In this document: piece after piece, positions 42,525-51,662 of the stretch
Position numbering within the stretch: position 1 is the stretch's first letter
Layout: the number at the start of each line of letters is the position of its first letter
NCBI GenBank assembly: GCA_021300155.1
Contig: JAJTID010000097.1
Span: 33,675 to 97,674, forward strand
Length of the DNA: 64,000 nt
Direction: 5' to 3'
DNA from: Pirellula sp.
GTDB taxonomy: Bacteria; Planctomycetota; Planctomycetia; Pirellulales; Pirellulaceae
Notes under the pieces: generated by a model
The model's database searches: none
Told to the model about the DNA's origin: nothing
What the model saw: the letters and a program-made list of their open reading frames with translations, nothing else
Made by a program: the position numbers and the translations under genes

Positions 42525-44057
42525 CTATCGACGGTCCGCTGGCAATGGCGACGGTGCTGTCTGTTGCGGCGATGTCGTCAGTTGCGGCAAGGGCACGTGG
42601 CCGTTTCGGTACAAAACGTTGTAGGCACAAAAAGGGATGATATGACCACTCGGAAGTACATGATGCGTACAACACTTCATCACTCGCCGTACGTCAAAAT
42701 TGTAAACGTCCAAAAACGATGTAATCGTGATTCGAAATAATTGCTTGCCACCAATTTGTTTCGCTAACGCTTGTTCGAAAAACTGTCCGGCTATCGAACG
42801 GTTTGCTGACGTTGAACAACCATCGCTCGAATCGCTTTGCAAAATGGGAAGGCCACCAAGAATGGCAGGTGTTTCAGGCTCACAACAACCACTTGGACCG
42901 CAGCTAGGACCGCAGCAATCCTGGCGGCTTAGGTACTGCTTTACGAGGCGTTTGCCTTCTTCACGCGTGAAGGAGAGCCCGTTTGCCAAAAGATCCAAGT
43001 TTAGTTTTGCATCGATGAACCTCGTCAAAGGAACAAGATCGTCTCCGACACGAAAAGCCAACGAAAGAATATGGCAGTTGGGATGAGCACATGGGAGTGG
43101 GAAAAAGTCCCCTTCTTCGTAGAGACCGTTCGATTGTTCGCATAGCATTCGAATGCAATCGGGAGCCGTGATGCGATTCTCGAGTTCTTCTTGCAAATAA
43201 AATCGCCCGCTATACGTGGCTGGTTGCAGACTCAGACCGCTAACCCACGGTCGCGTCCTGGCGATCTCTACCAGATTTCCGACCTCGTTCTCGTTGACAC
43301 CCGCTTGCAAGGTTGCAACGAGAGTTACATGCAACCCGGCGGCCCCGATTTTGTCCAAAGCGCGTAGCTTCGTTTCGTAAAGCGGTTCGCCGCGCAACGA
43401 CTCGTATACAGCATCACTCGTACCATCAAATTGCAAATAGATTTCAATCCGATCTCGATGGTTCGCTAGCCAGTCTACCAATTTCTGATCTTTGGCAAGC
43501 CGAATGCCATTCGTGTTGAGCATGATGTAATCGATGGGCTGCGACAACGCATACTCGATGATTTCCAAAAGCTGAGGATGCGTGGTCGGTTCGCCGCCAG
43601 AAATCTGAAGCACGTCAGCTTTGCCTTCTGCCCTGACCAAAGTATCAATCGCAGCCCGAGCTTGTTCGATCGATTTGTGCTTCAGGCCTGGCCGGCTATC
43701 CGCGTAACACATCGGACAAGAAAGATTGCAATTGTCGGTAATCTCAAGGACCGCGACACAAGTGTGTTGTTCATGTTCGCTGCAAAGACCACAATCGAGT
43801 GGACAGCCTCGTTTCGGTTCGACAAACGTCTTCTTGGGAAGCTTGGGCGGAAGCGCATAGTCGTACCGATCGTACCACTTTCTATCGCTGCAAATGAAGT
43901 CTTCGCGTAGTCCATGAACTGGACATCGTTTGCGAAAATAAATTCGGTCTCCGCGCGCGACAATCTTGGCAGGGATAACCTCCAGACAGGACGGGCAAAG
44001 GCATTGCGTGATGCCCAAGAAGGTGTAATTCCGCGTTGCCTCGTTCGTTGTTGTCAT
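42525..44057 (-). CDS. radical SAM protein of the MJ0619/tetraether synthase (Tes)-like family
   Basis: A 510-residue radical SAM enzyme. The [4Fe-4S] motif CNLSCPMC is C110, C114, C117. Around it is an architecture I associate with the MJ0619/Tes family: an N-terminal rubredoxin-like set (C21, C24, C45), a second Cys cluster directly before the radical motif (GCPLDCGLCSEHEQHTC; C85, C89, C92, C100), FFPLPCAHPNCH in the middle and KCCTHHVLPSGHIIPFCAYN (here near 465-484) at the C-terminus. A Cys-rich loop CCGPSCGPSGCC lies near 378-390. Tes joins lipid tails by C-C bonds in archaea; bacterial relatives have been linked to membrane-spanning lipids, while an older proposal for MJ0619 was pterin methylation. 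Directly followed by an Lgt-like gene. The family assignment is strong; the reaction is inferred. Confidence 0.88.
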   Translation of the reverse strand: MTTTNEATRNYTFLGITQCLCPSCLEVIPAKIVARGDRIYFRKRCPVHGLREDFICSDRKWYDRYDYALPPKLPKKTFVEPKRGCPLDCGLCSEHEQHTCVAVLEITDNCNLSCPMCYADSRPGLKHKSIEQARAAIDTLVRAEGKADVLQISGGEPTTHPQLLEIIEYALSQPIDYIMLNTNGIRLAKDQKLVDWLANHRDRIEIYLQFDGTSDAVYESLRGEPLYETKLRALDKIGAAGLHVTLVATLQAGVNENEVGNLVEIARTRPWVSGLSLQPATYSGRFYLQEELENRITAPDCIRMLCEQSNGLYEEGDFFPLPCAHPNCHILSLAFRVGDDLVPLTRFIDAKLNLDLLANGLSFTREEGKRLVKQYLSRQDCCGPSCGPSGCCEPETPAILGGLPILQSDSSDGCSTSANRSIAGQFFEQALAKQIGGKQLFRITITSFLDVYNFDVRRVMKCCTHHVLPSGHIIPFCAYNVLYRNGHVPLPQLTTSPQQTAPSPLPADRR

Positions 44058-44111
44058 CGGTCCATCCTGGTGATCGTGCGGTTTGTTTTGGCCGGGCTAT
44101 TTAAAAAAGCA

Positions 44112-44262
44112 ACCCTCCCATGGAGGCTGCTGATTTAGGCCCGGTTTGTTGGTTCTTCGTGAGCCGTTGGGCGCTAGCCCCGGTTGTCGGCTGTGGCGAA
44201 GCCACTAAACCGGGGCTAGCGCCCAACGGCTCACTAAAGCAGCAGTCTCCCAGGGGGAGGGT
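44112..44262. repeat. 151-bp inverted repeat element (REP/MITE-like)
   Basis: The ends ACCCTCCC (44112-44119) and GGGAGGGT (44255-44262) are complementary. Inner CTGCTG/CAGCAG follows. The core is a perfect 27-base inverted repeat (44159-44185 with 44208-44234) that begins GTGAGCCGTTGGGCGC. The loop holds a further hairpin GTGGC-GAA-GCCAC (44193-44205). No coding sequence is present. It lies between the cytochrome-like gene and the radical SAM gene, both leftward, and could also end transcription. A degenerate relative is at 53320-53445. Confidence 0.85.
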
Positions 44263-44302
44263 GGCTAATCCGGACAATCTCGCCAGGAGGTCGGGGACCC
44301 AA

Positions 44303-47300
44303 TCAATCTCGGTACACTTTCGCCTTACGATCGCCGGCTGACATGACATACGCCATCAAATCACGGAGCTCGTTCTCGTTGAGAGTATCGATCAATCCCA
44401 AAGGCATTTGCGAAACTTTCGACGAGACAACACTCTCCACGTCCGACTTCTTCACGATAACTGGCTTGGCATCTACGTCGATAGTAAACACATAATACTC
44501 ATCACCGATTTCTACCGCGCGACCCACCAACACTTGGCCATCGGTCGTCAGTAACTGTTGTGAGCCGTACTGATCGGAGATGGTTTTACTCGGCTCGATG
44601 ATTGCCGTTAGCATGTCTTCCACAGAGAACTTTTTCCCAGCCGTGGACAAATCAGGACCGACCGCTCCACCTTCACCAGCGATACGATGGCATTTGGCGC
44701 ATGAGGTTGCATGGTACAGGTTTTGGCCCACTTGAAAGTCCCGTTTCGCGGGTTGCGAATTGACCATTGCCAACGCTTCCGCCACGGTCCATTTACGACC
44801 TGGGCCGACGGGCGGCTTGGATTGGATGGGTTCTGCGACCAGAGAAACCCCAGCGAGTGGCTCAAGGACCAATAGTTCCGCTTGGGTACAGCTAGCGAGA
44901 GAGTCCTCTCGGAATTGCGATAGAAATTTTGCATAGCTGTTTCCACCAGGCTTCTTCGAAGCATCGATAAAGAACTGCAAGTACTTGCGTCTTTGATCGA
45001 GCGTCCATCCGTTCTTCACGTTTCGAAGCATGAATGCAAAGTGAATACCACGTACAGGAGGCATGTCGGCAAGCATCTTGCCAACCGTCCCACCGTAGCC
45101 AGCGTTACGAGTTACCAAGTACCCCCAATCGGGAATTGGTTCTGGTCCCAGGTTGTCCATCAATGACAATGTCTTCGCAATCACCGTGGGGGACTGAAGA
45201 TAAACAAGCAGTTGCACCAGTTCTGCGTTTAATGGATAAGACTTGGCTGGATAGAGAGCATCCAATCGTCGAACCAGTTTCTCTCGCTTTTCCGAAGCAG
45301 GTTCACCATGTCGTGCAAACGTCACTTGCAGAACACGGAGCCAAAAGAGTTGGTCCGATTCACCAAGGGATTCAAAATCCATCGCAGACAATTTATCGAC
45401 AATAGGTCCAACTTCCTTTGCTGTCCCTTGATGAGCGACAGCTAGCATGGCATTAAGAACTGTTTTCGTCTCTTTGGTTGAGAAAGCCGCATCCCGCCAA
45501 TTTGCGAACGGTTGACTCTCTAACGCGACTCGCGCGGCATAGCGAATGAAGCGATCGCTATGACCAAGGTTCTCAAGGATGACTCGCAAGTCTCCATTGG
45601 TCTTACCATGAAATTCTTCGAGTCTGCGACGTAGCGCTCGTAATTCTGCACCTTGCGCGATAGAGCCCGATACTGCTGCGGTCGACTCGTTGCCAACATA
45701 GGTTACGCGATACAACGCGGACTGCGTGCCTCGTCCACCAGCGGCAAAGTAAAATGCACCGTCATCTCCCACGACTGCATCCGTCACAGGCAAAGGGGAG
45801 CCAGTCACAAAGTCCGACTTCTTGCCTGTGTAACTGGAGCCATCGGGAGTCAACTCGACCGAGTAGATTGTGCTGTAAGTCCAATCGAGAATATAGAGTG
45901 CATTTTGATAGGCTGCTGGAAACTTAGCCCCGGTCCCAAACAATACACCTGTGGGTGACCCCGGACCGATCTCGACAGCAGGAGGGAGCGAGTCTTCGTA
46001 GTATGTTGGCCATTTTCCGGTTCCACTTCGCCAACCGAACTCGCTACCACTGGTCGCGTGACAAACTCGCGTGGGGCGATACCAGGGAGAACCAAAGTCC
46101 CATTCCATGTCCGCATCGTACGTGAACAAATCTCCATCGCTATTAAATGCGATGTCGTACTGGTTTCGATAGCCCATGCTGTAAACCGTCCAATCTTTGC
46201 CAGTAGGGTCGACGTTGCAAATCCATCCCCCTGGGGCCAAAATTCCAGCCGCGTGTCCGTTCGCATCCCAGCGTCGTGGGAGCAAGTGATCTTCGTTCCA
46301 ATTTTGAGGAATGCGGCTGCCTGCAATCGTCGTTGGTAGTTTGGTGTGATTCCCTCCGACGACAAATAGGGACTTCTTGTCGGGGCTGAGAATCACCGCA
46401 TGTGGTCCATGTTCGCCTGCCCCCTGAAGAGGCATGCAGAACTCATCGCTATCGACCAGGCCATCACCGTCCGTATCGCGAAGGCGATGCAATCCAGATC
46501 CCGGACCATTGACGACTGCGTACAACGAATCGAATGCCCACAGGAGACCCTGTGCTCCGCTTAGTTTCACTGCCAACGGTTCGACTTTCGTTGGTTGGTT
46601 GGCATCTCCTGGTGTGATCATAAAGATTCCAGCTCCACCTTGATCACAAGCGAAGAGGCGGCCTTCGGGACCCGTGGTCAACGAGACCCATGAACCCATT
46701 GCTCGAGGCACTTGATAGATCTTCTCGATTTTGAAGCCCGCTGGCACTTGGGCATTGGTAGCGATTTCCGGTTTGAATTCGCCGCTCGAACCACCGCCGA
46801 ACGCGGACTCTAGAGCATCTCGGTTGATGCTGCCGGACCAAGGAAGTTTTGCATCTCCGATGACTCCAATGACTTGCACATTCGACCAATCTTTGTCGTC
46901 AAAGCCAGTGTTTCGCCACGCAGCCCCTTTTGTATTCGCGGCACCCTTCCAAGTGGCGTCAGTCGACACGTTCACCGTCGCCCCTGACTTGGTCTTCAGA
47001 TGAAGCGTCGCGATGACGCCGGCTGGGCCGCCATCGTTCTTGGCGGAAATTGAGATCACGTTCACACCTGATTTCAAGTGTTTCTTGGCATCACCTGTCT
47101 CCAGATTGGCCCACTCATCCGACCGAACCACACGCTTGTCGTTGATGAACAACTCGCAGTGATTATCGGCGGTTGCAGTAACAAATGCTTGTTCGACCTC
47201 GCCATCGATGGTGAATTCCTTGCGCAATTGGATCTGAGCATTTGAGTCCGGATTCGCAAGCCACACCCAGGAGGGGGAGCCCCATTCGACTTTCTGCTTG

Positions 47301-47422
47301 GCACCTGCAACCTGTGCCTGTGTTGTATCGAGAACCGAGAAGAAGGAAACGCAAGTCGCGAACCAAACGATCGCACTAGCGTGCCGACGAACGGAAAGAG
47401 GGAGAATCATAAGCAATCTCAT
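44303..47422 (-). CDS. PVC-type cytochrome c (CxxCH) dehydrogenase-like protein
   Basis: A 1039-residue exported protein typical of Planctomycetes and Verrucomicrobia. The signal peptide covers about the first 37 residues (TTQA/QVAG). A galactose-binding-like sandwich (about 45-160; FTIDGEVEQAFVTATADNHCELFIN region) is followed by a sorbosone-dehydrogenase-like beta-propeller (about 230-590), HEAT-like helical repeats (about 600-860) and a C-terminal cytochrome c domain with the heme motif CAKCH, then GPDLSTAG and IIEPSKTIS. Such proteins are predicted periplasmic oxidoreductases of sugars or alcohols. The start at 47422 is chosen for its cleaner signal peptide; the frame is open to 47458. 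Single gene. Confidence 0.93.
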   Translation of the reverse strand: MRLLMILPLSVRRHASAIVWFATCVSFFSVLDTTQAQVAGAKQKVEWGSPSWVWLANPDSNAQIQLRKEFTIDGEVEQAFVTATADNHCELFINDKRVVRSDEWANLETGDAKKHLKSGVNVISISAKNDGGPAGVIATLHLKTKSGATVNVSTDATWKGAANTKGAAWRNTGFDDKDWSNVQVIGVIGDAKLPWSGSINRDALESAFGGGSSGEFKPEIATNAQVPAGFKIEKIYQVPRAMGSWVSLTTGPEGRLFACDQGGAGIFMITPGDANQPTKVEPLAVKLSGAQGLLWAFDSLYAVVNGPGSGLHRLRDTDGDGLVDSDEFCMPLQGAGEHGPHAVILSPDKKSLFVVGGNHTKLPTTIAGSRIPQNWNEDHLLPRRWDANGHAAGILAPGGWICNVDPTGKDWTVYSMGYRNQYDIAFNSDGDLFTYDADMEWDFGSPWYRPTRVCHATSGSEFGWRSGTGKWPTYYEDSLPPAVEIGPGSPTGVLFGTGAKFPAAYQNALYILDWTYSTIYSVELTPDGSSYTGKKSDFVTGSPLPVTDAVVGDDGAFYFAAGGRGTQSALYRVTYVGNESTAAVSGSIAQGAELRALRRRLEEFHGKTNGDLRVILENLGHSDRFIRYAARVALESQPFANWRDAAFSTKETKTVLNAMLAVAHQGTAKEVGPIVDKLSAMDFESLGESDQLFWLRVLQVTFARHGEPASEKREKLVRRLDALYPAKSYPLNAELVQLLVYLQSPTVIAKTLSLMDNLGPEPIPDWGYLVTRNAGYGGTVGKMLADMPPVRGIHFAFMLRNVKNGWTLDQRRKYLQFFIDASKKPGGNSYAKFLSQFREDSLASCTQAELLVLEPLAGVSLVAEPIQSKPPVGPGRKWTVAEALAMVNSQPAKRDFQVGQNLYHATSCAKCHRIAGEGGAVGPDLSTAGKKFSVEDMLTAIIEPSKTISDQYGSQQLLTTDGQVLVGRAVEIGDEYYVFTIDVDAKPVIVKKSDVESVVSSKVSQMPLGLIDTLNENELRDLMAYVMSAGDRKAKVYRD

Positions 47423-47618
47423 CGTATCGGAAGTTGGGAGGGACGGTGGGTACACCAATATAATTGAAACTCAAAGGCTGTGCACGAAAGAGATTGTCTG
47501 ATAAGCCGCGAAAATGAAATCGTTTTGATTTGTTAACTTTCGAATGCCCATCAGAAAAACTACGATGCATGAATTGCCGTTTGCGTAGACAGTAGAATAA
47601 TCAATCAGACTTTCAGAA

Positions 47619-49538
47619 TCAGACTTCGAATGCCCCATCGAGTGTGTTTTGCAATTTTGTCGATGATTGCTTGCTATCAACGATAGAATGCCATACGGAT
47701 TCAGGCAGTCCGTCGCAGAAGATTTGGCCGTCGGGTGGGACGGCATGAATGATCGCACGCAAGCCCGCTTGTTGCTCGTTTGTCGGGTGTTCAGGAAAAA
47801 CATCCCTTGGGACAATGAGCCAATCCAAGCGAGGTGCACAAGTCCCCAGGTTGGCGCTCGTTTCCAAATCCACATGGATGACCAGAGCGCTCAAGATAGG
47901 GTTACCGAGAAGCGCTACGACACGGGATGCATCGTTTTCACATCCGGTGTCAACGATTCTGCCATTGAATCCCGCTTGGCCATGACTCACCATCCCGAAG
48001 TCGAGATTGCGCAATCTCAATTGTGCGGACAATTGTTCCACGAGCAAGTCAGAGGACCGGGATTGTACAATGCCGATCAGTTGTATTCGCGAGGGGCTAT
48101 CGTTGGGGAACAACAAGTCTACGATCGCATCACCAACTTTTTGGGGTTTGCCAAAAAGGGGCGAGACGTGAGGCGAGAGCGATGGACCAGCGTTGACTTC
48201 GACCACTGCTCCAGATTGTGCTTCCAATGGTTGTGAGATGTCGGTTGCTAAGATATCCAATCCAGCAATATCAAGTCCGACGACTCGTGCTGCCAATACT
48301 GCTTGTTCTGCAAGATCCGGATGCACTTGATCGGTGCAGTCTGTTGTTAAATCACCGGTGCGACGAATCAATACAATTTGGCCGTCAGCGGGAATCGAGT
48401 CTGCGTCGAAACCTTGTTTCTTGAGTTCGATCATCACGGCTGCATTGAGCTTTAGAACGTCAAGCGGGTCCGTATAGGCTTCACCACGACGTGGATCTTT
48501 GTTCACTTCTTCCATGAGTTCCACAATCGTGTGTTTTCCATCACCCGTGACAGTCTCTGAATGTCCTTTGGCTGCCGCAACCATGCGATTGCCAACGACA
48601 AGCAGTCGATGATGGTAACCCTTGGCAAATTGCTCCACCATGATGTCTTGCGTTTCACCGTTGTGTACCGCCCAATCGTAGGCTTTTAAGATTTCTTCGC
48701 GGTGGTAGAGTTCGATGGAGATTCCGCGTTGATGATTCGCATTGACGGGCTTGACCACAATAGGGAAGCCGATCTCTTGAGCTGCGATCCATGCGTCTTC
48801 TGCGTTAGCAACTTGCCGACCGTGAGGCACGGGAACTCCCACTTGTCGAAGTAAGCGTTTGGTCAGATCTTTATCGCTCGCGATGGCTTCTGCAATTGCG
48901 CTCGTGGCATCTGTTTCAGCCGTCCAGATTCGCCGTTGATGCTTTCCTTCCCCCAATTGAACGAGCGATCCGCGGTTGAGTCGCATGTACGGAATGTCTC
49001 GACGCCGAGCCGCACGAAGGATGGCTCGCGAACTGGGCCCTAAGCGAACATCGTCGGCAAAATCGAACAGCTCACGAAACTTAGATGCGAGCGGAAAATC
49101 CTGGTTGTTTTCGAAGCTCTCGAGGAAATCAGCAGAGAACTCAAAGCATCGTTGGCTAAGCTCGCATTCCTCCATCTCCATGGAGACCACCATGGTGGCC
49201 TCGGACTCCAACGCACCAGTTCGAAGTTCTTTTTCGAGTCGGTTCGTCTGCGTCGGCACCCCTGCCATGGCAGAAAACCATTTGGCCACAAGCAAGAAAA
49301 CGTCTGAATGATGATTGTGGGCAGGAAGAGACTCAGCGATCTCGGTTGCGTTTCGTACGCTTTGTGGGTGGGTGGTTGTGTAGCCATTGCTTGCAAGAAA
49401 CTGCAATAACTGCGAACTCATCGAGTGAGCCCTCACTACAGGCTGCAACGCGAGACTTTCACGATAGTGAAGCTCCAGCATGGGGACGTGCGACCATCGA
49501 TTCGGACCTAGAAGAGATACAAAACGATGTTCAAACAT
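47619..49538 (-). CDS. cyanophycin synthetase-like ATP-grasp protein with degenerate Mur-ligase part
   Basis: A 639-residue protein that follows CphA1 cyanophycin synthetase through its first two domains. The N-terminal domain is recognised by LLGPNRWSHVPMLE, corresponding to the GPNYWS region of CphA. The ATP-grasp domain (about 215-480) is well kept: TKRLLRQVGVPVPHG, GFPIVVKPVNANHQRGI, MVEQFAKGYHHRLLVV, GAVVEVNAGPSLSPH. CphA normally ends in a 400-residue Mur-ligase domain with a GTNGKTTT P-loop. Here only about 155 residues follow, and the P-loop site reads IGIVQSRSSDLL (from about 490), although later pieces still align by eye (NPILSALVIHVD, PRLDWLIVPRDV). It may catalyse a single ATP-dependent amidation or ligation. 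No cyanophycinase is nearby. Confidence 0.85.
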   Translation of the reverse strand: MFEHRFVSLLGPNRWSHVPMLELHYRESLALQPVVRAHSMSSQLLQFLASNGYTTTHPQSVRNATEIAESLPAHNHHSDVFLLVAKWFSAMAGVPTQTNRLEKELRTGALESEATMVVSMEMEECELSQRCFEFSADFLESFENNQDFPLASKFRELFDFADDVRLGPSSRAILRAARRRDIPYMRLNRGSLVQLGEGKHQRRIWTAETDATSAIAEAIASDKDLTKRLLRQVGVPVPHGRQVANAEDAWIAAQEIGFPIVVKPVNANHQRGISIELYHREEILKAYDWAVHNGETQDIMVEQFAKGYHHRLLVVGNRMVAAAKGHSETVTGDGKHTIVELMEEVNKDPRRGEAYTDPLDVLKLNAAVMIELKKQGFDADSIPADGQIVLIRRTGDLTTDCTDQVHPDLAEQAVLAARVVGLDIAGLDILATDISQPLEAQSGAVVEVNAGPSLSPHVSPLFGKPQKVGDAIVDLLFPNDSPSRIQLIGIVQSRSSDLLVEQLSAQLRLRNLDFGMVSHGQAGFNGRIVDTGCENDASRVVALLGNPILSALVIHVDLETSANLGTCAPRLDWLIVPRDVFPEHPTNEQQAGLRAIIHAVPPDGQIFCDGLPESVWHSIVDSKQSSTKLQNTLDGAFEV

Positions 49539-49642
49539 CAAAACGGCGATCGTTACAAGGGAATGGCTTTGCAGGACTAAGCCACAGTTTACTCATTCAA
49601 GCCGTTGTTGTCAGATCCACTTTTCGAATGCGGCTGGAGCAA

Positions 49643-51478
49643 TTACTCAGGAGAAACCCTAGAGCGAAAAACGACATCGTAAGTCTCTGTTTTCTTTGGG
49701 ATTTCTGCAGCGGCATACGCTCGAGACGGCCCAGCTACAAATCTTAACTTGGCATCGTCTGTCTCTTCCAAAGTAACAATTCGCTGAGTCGATCGATGGG
49801 CGGATCGATGGGCGATTGGGTCATCGCCATCGTAAAGATTCGGGTTTTTCCGGGCACGAGTGTCGACACCTGCAGGTGCTTCGAGAGGAACGACTCTATT
49901 TCCATTTCCCGTGTTACTATCGCTGCCTGTGCCAACATTCCCTGTTCCATTCCCCGAAGCACCGTTTGCATTTCCCACCGGCTTGCCAGCAGAAAGCGTA
50001 TCTGGAATCGTGGATGGGCTGGAAAAGGTGGGGTCAAGAAAGCTGGAGGATCTCGACACATCATGCCTAGGTAACAGATTCGCTGTGGGACGATCTATCT
50101 CCTTCATGGAAAAGGCGGAATCGTTTGAAGCTGTCGATTTCGCGCTCTTGGGTAAAATGTCCGTGGATGGAGACATGTCGGTCTTTGCCGCGTTCCAAGT
50201 ACTATTGGTTGTATTGCTGGCTCCAGAGCCGCCACTCGCCAAATTATCTATTGTTGCCCGTTGAACTGAAGCTTGCCCACCACCCAAACTGGGCTGCCGC
50301 ATCGATTCAGGGTCGAATCCAGACGGATTACCTGCGCCGGTGCTGGGAGGCATGATATTGCCTGATGGTGAAGGATTTCCGTAATTGGGCGTGACTGGCG
50401 GGGCAGGCGAATACACTGGCGGCCCGAGTGGGGTCACGGTCGCACCTGGAATGTTCGGTGCACCGATGTTGTTATTGGAATTACCGTTTACGAAACCGCT
50501 GGTTGGGTTCTCAAATCCGCTGGCTAGGTTTGGATTTGCTCCAGAGTATGTTCCTACCTGCGGTTGACAGTATCCGTTCGCGCACGTTCCGACCGGGTTT
50601 GATGGCTGATTGGGTTGATATCCTGAAGTGTATGCGTTCGTCCACGAAGCGGCTGGTACGACATTGGAACTCGAATAGATAGGATAAGATGAGGCATAGC
50701 TTGTCGCGTTCGGGACGGAATGGGCATAAGGCGCCATTGAAGTCGCTGGTACGAATGTATTCGCGGCAGCTACACTGGGTTGTGCATAGAGCGGTGTTGA
50801 TGCAAAAGCACTTGGAGCATAGGCGGGTATGGTAGTTACTGGCAACGAAGAAGCCGGCATTCCCATCGAGCTTCCCGATGTCCCGAGCGGAGCAGATCCC
50901 GTCGCCGGATAATAGCCGCCATTGGAGTATCCGCCGTTAGGCAACTGCTGAAAACCAGGATAGTTTGCTGAATAGGCTAGGCCGGTCGGGTTGTAACCAG
51001 GACCTGTAATGCCCGGCCACTTATTGGCTTGCATACCGTATTCCCCCAAGAGCGGGCGAGGAGCAATCATCGGTGGACGTTGTGCTTGGTACTGAACGGA
51101 AGTACAGGGTTGTAGGCTCGTAACGGTCGTTCCCGTGCGAGGATCAAAGCTTGTCACAGGACGATAGTATGTGACAGGTGTTTGATTCCAAACGGTATCG
51201 TAAGATGCAGTGGGCATGTATGCTGCCATGGTCTGAGGGACGCCGAGTGGGATCGCGCTCAATCCGGTAGCTGATGGCGGCTGTGTGGCATAGGAGCCAT
51301 AATTCGCAACAACAGCAGCGTAGTTCTGCGTAACAGGAGTCGGTGCACCGATTGGATAGGCGGGTGGGCGACGTGAGTTCATCACGGAGTCCCACCATTG
51401 ACCTGCACTCGCAGGTTGAGTGAAAGCACCCAACGTCAAGCAACTCGTCGCGATCCAACTTGCAATCCGCATCCGCAT
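49643..51478 (-). CDS. secreted low-complexity Pro/Ser/Gly/Asn-rich protein
   Basis: A 611-residue exported protein of unknown function. The signal peptide ends near residue 25 (ASA/GQWW). The mature part is strongly biased towards Pro, Ser, Thr, Ala, Gly, Asn and Tyr, with PxYxP-like and GYxxN-like spacing (TGLAYSANYPGF, NGGYSNGGYYPATG, NGNSNNNIGAPNIPG). A more charged stretch lies near 400-500, and a C-terminal segment with basic residues (RSAHRSTQRIVTLEE) is the only one likely to fold. Composition suggests a disordered envelope, matrix or stalk component. It lies upstream of the CphA-like gene with a 104-base gap. Confidence 0.7.
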   Translation of the reverse strand: MRMRIASWIATSCLTLGAFTQPASAGQWWDSVMNSRRPPAYPIGAPTPVTQNYAAVVANYGSYATQPPSATGLSAIPLGVPQTMAAYMPTASYDTVWNQTPVTYYRPVTSFDPRTGTTVTSLQPCTSVQYQAQRPPMIAPRPLLGEYGMQANKWPGITGPGYNPTGLAYSANYPGFQQLPNGGYSNGGYYPATGSAPLGTSGSSMGMPASSLPVTTIPAYAPSAFASTPLYAQPSVAAANTFVPATSMAPYAHSVPNATSYASSYPIYSSSNVVPAASWTNAYTSGYQPNQPSNPVGTCANGYCQPQVGTYSGANPNLASGFENPTSGFVNGNSNNNIGAPNIPGATVTPLGPPVYSPAPPVTPNYGNPSPSGNIMPPSTGAGNPSGFDPESMRQPSLGGGQASVQRATIDNLASGGSGASNTTNSTWNAAKTDMSPSTDILPKSAKSTASNDSAFSMKEIDRPTANLLPRHDVSRSSSFLDPTFSSPSTIPDTLSAGKPVGNANGASGNGTGNVGTGSDSNTGNGNRVVPLEAPAGVDTRARKNPNLYDGDDPIAHRSAHRSTQRIVTLEETDDAKLRFVAGPSRAYAAAEIPKKTETYDVVFRSRVSPE

Positions 51479-51662
51479 GGAAGTATCCTAGAAAAGTAAG
51501 TTAAACAGATTTTCAGAAACATCGCTTCGACAATCCGCTGCTATTGGATGCCACGCCCCCGGCTAGGGTCAACCAAAAGATTACAGCAAATCTTCTCTTC
51601 CGTTCTTTTTTCATGCGCCCAGTTCGGGCAGTGACGATTATAGAGTTTACACTACGGCAGGT

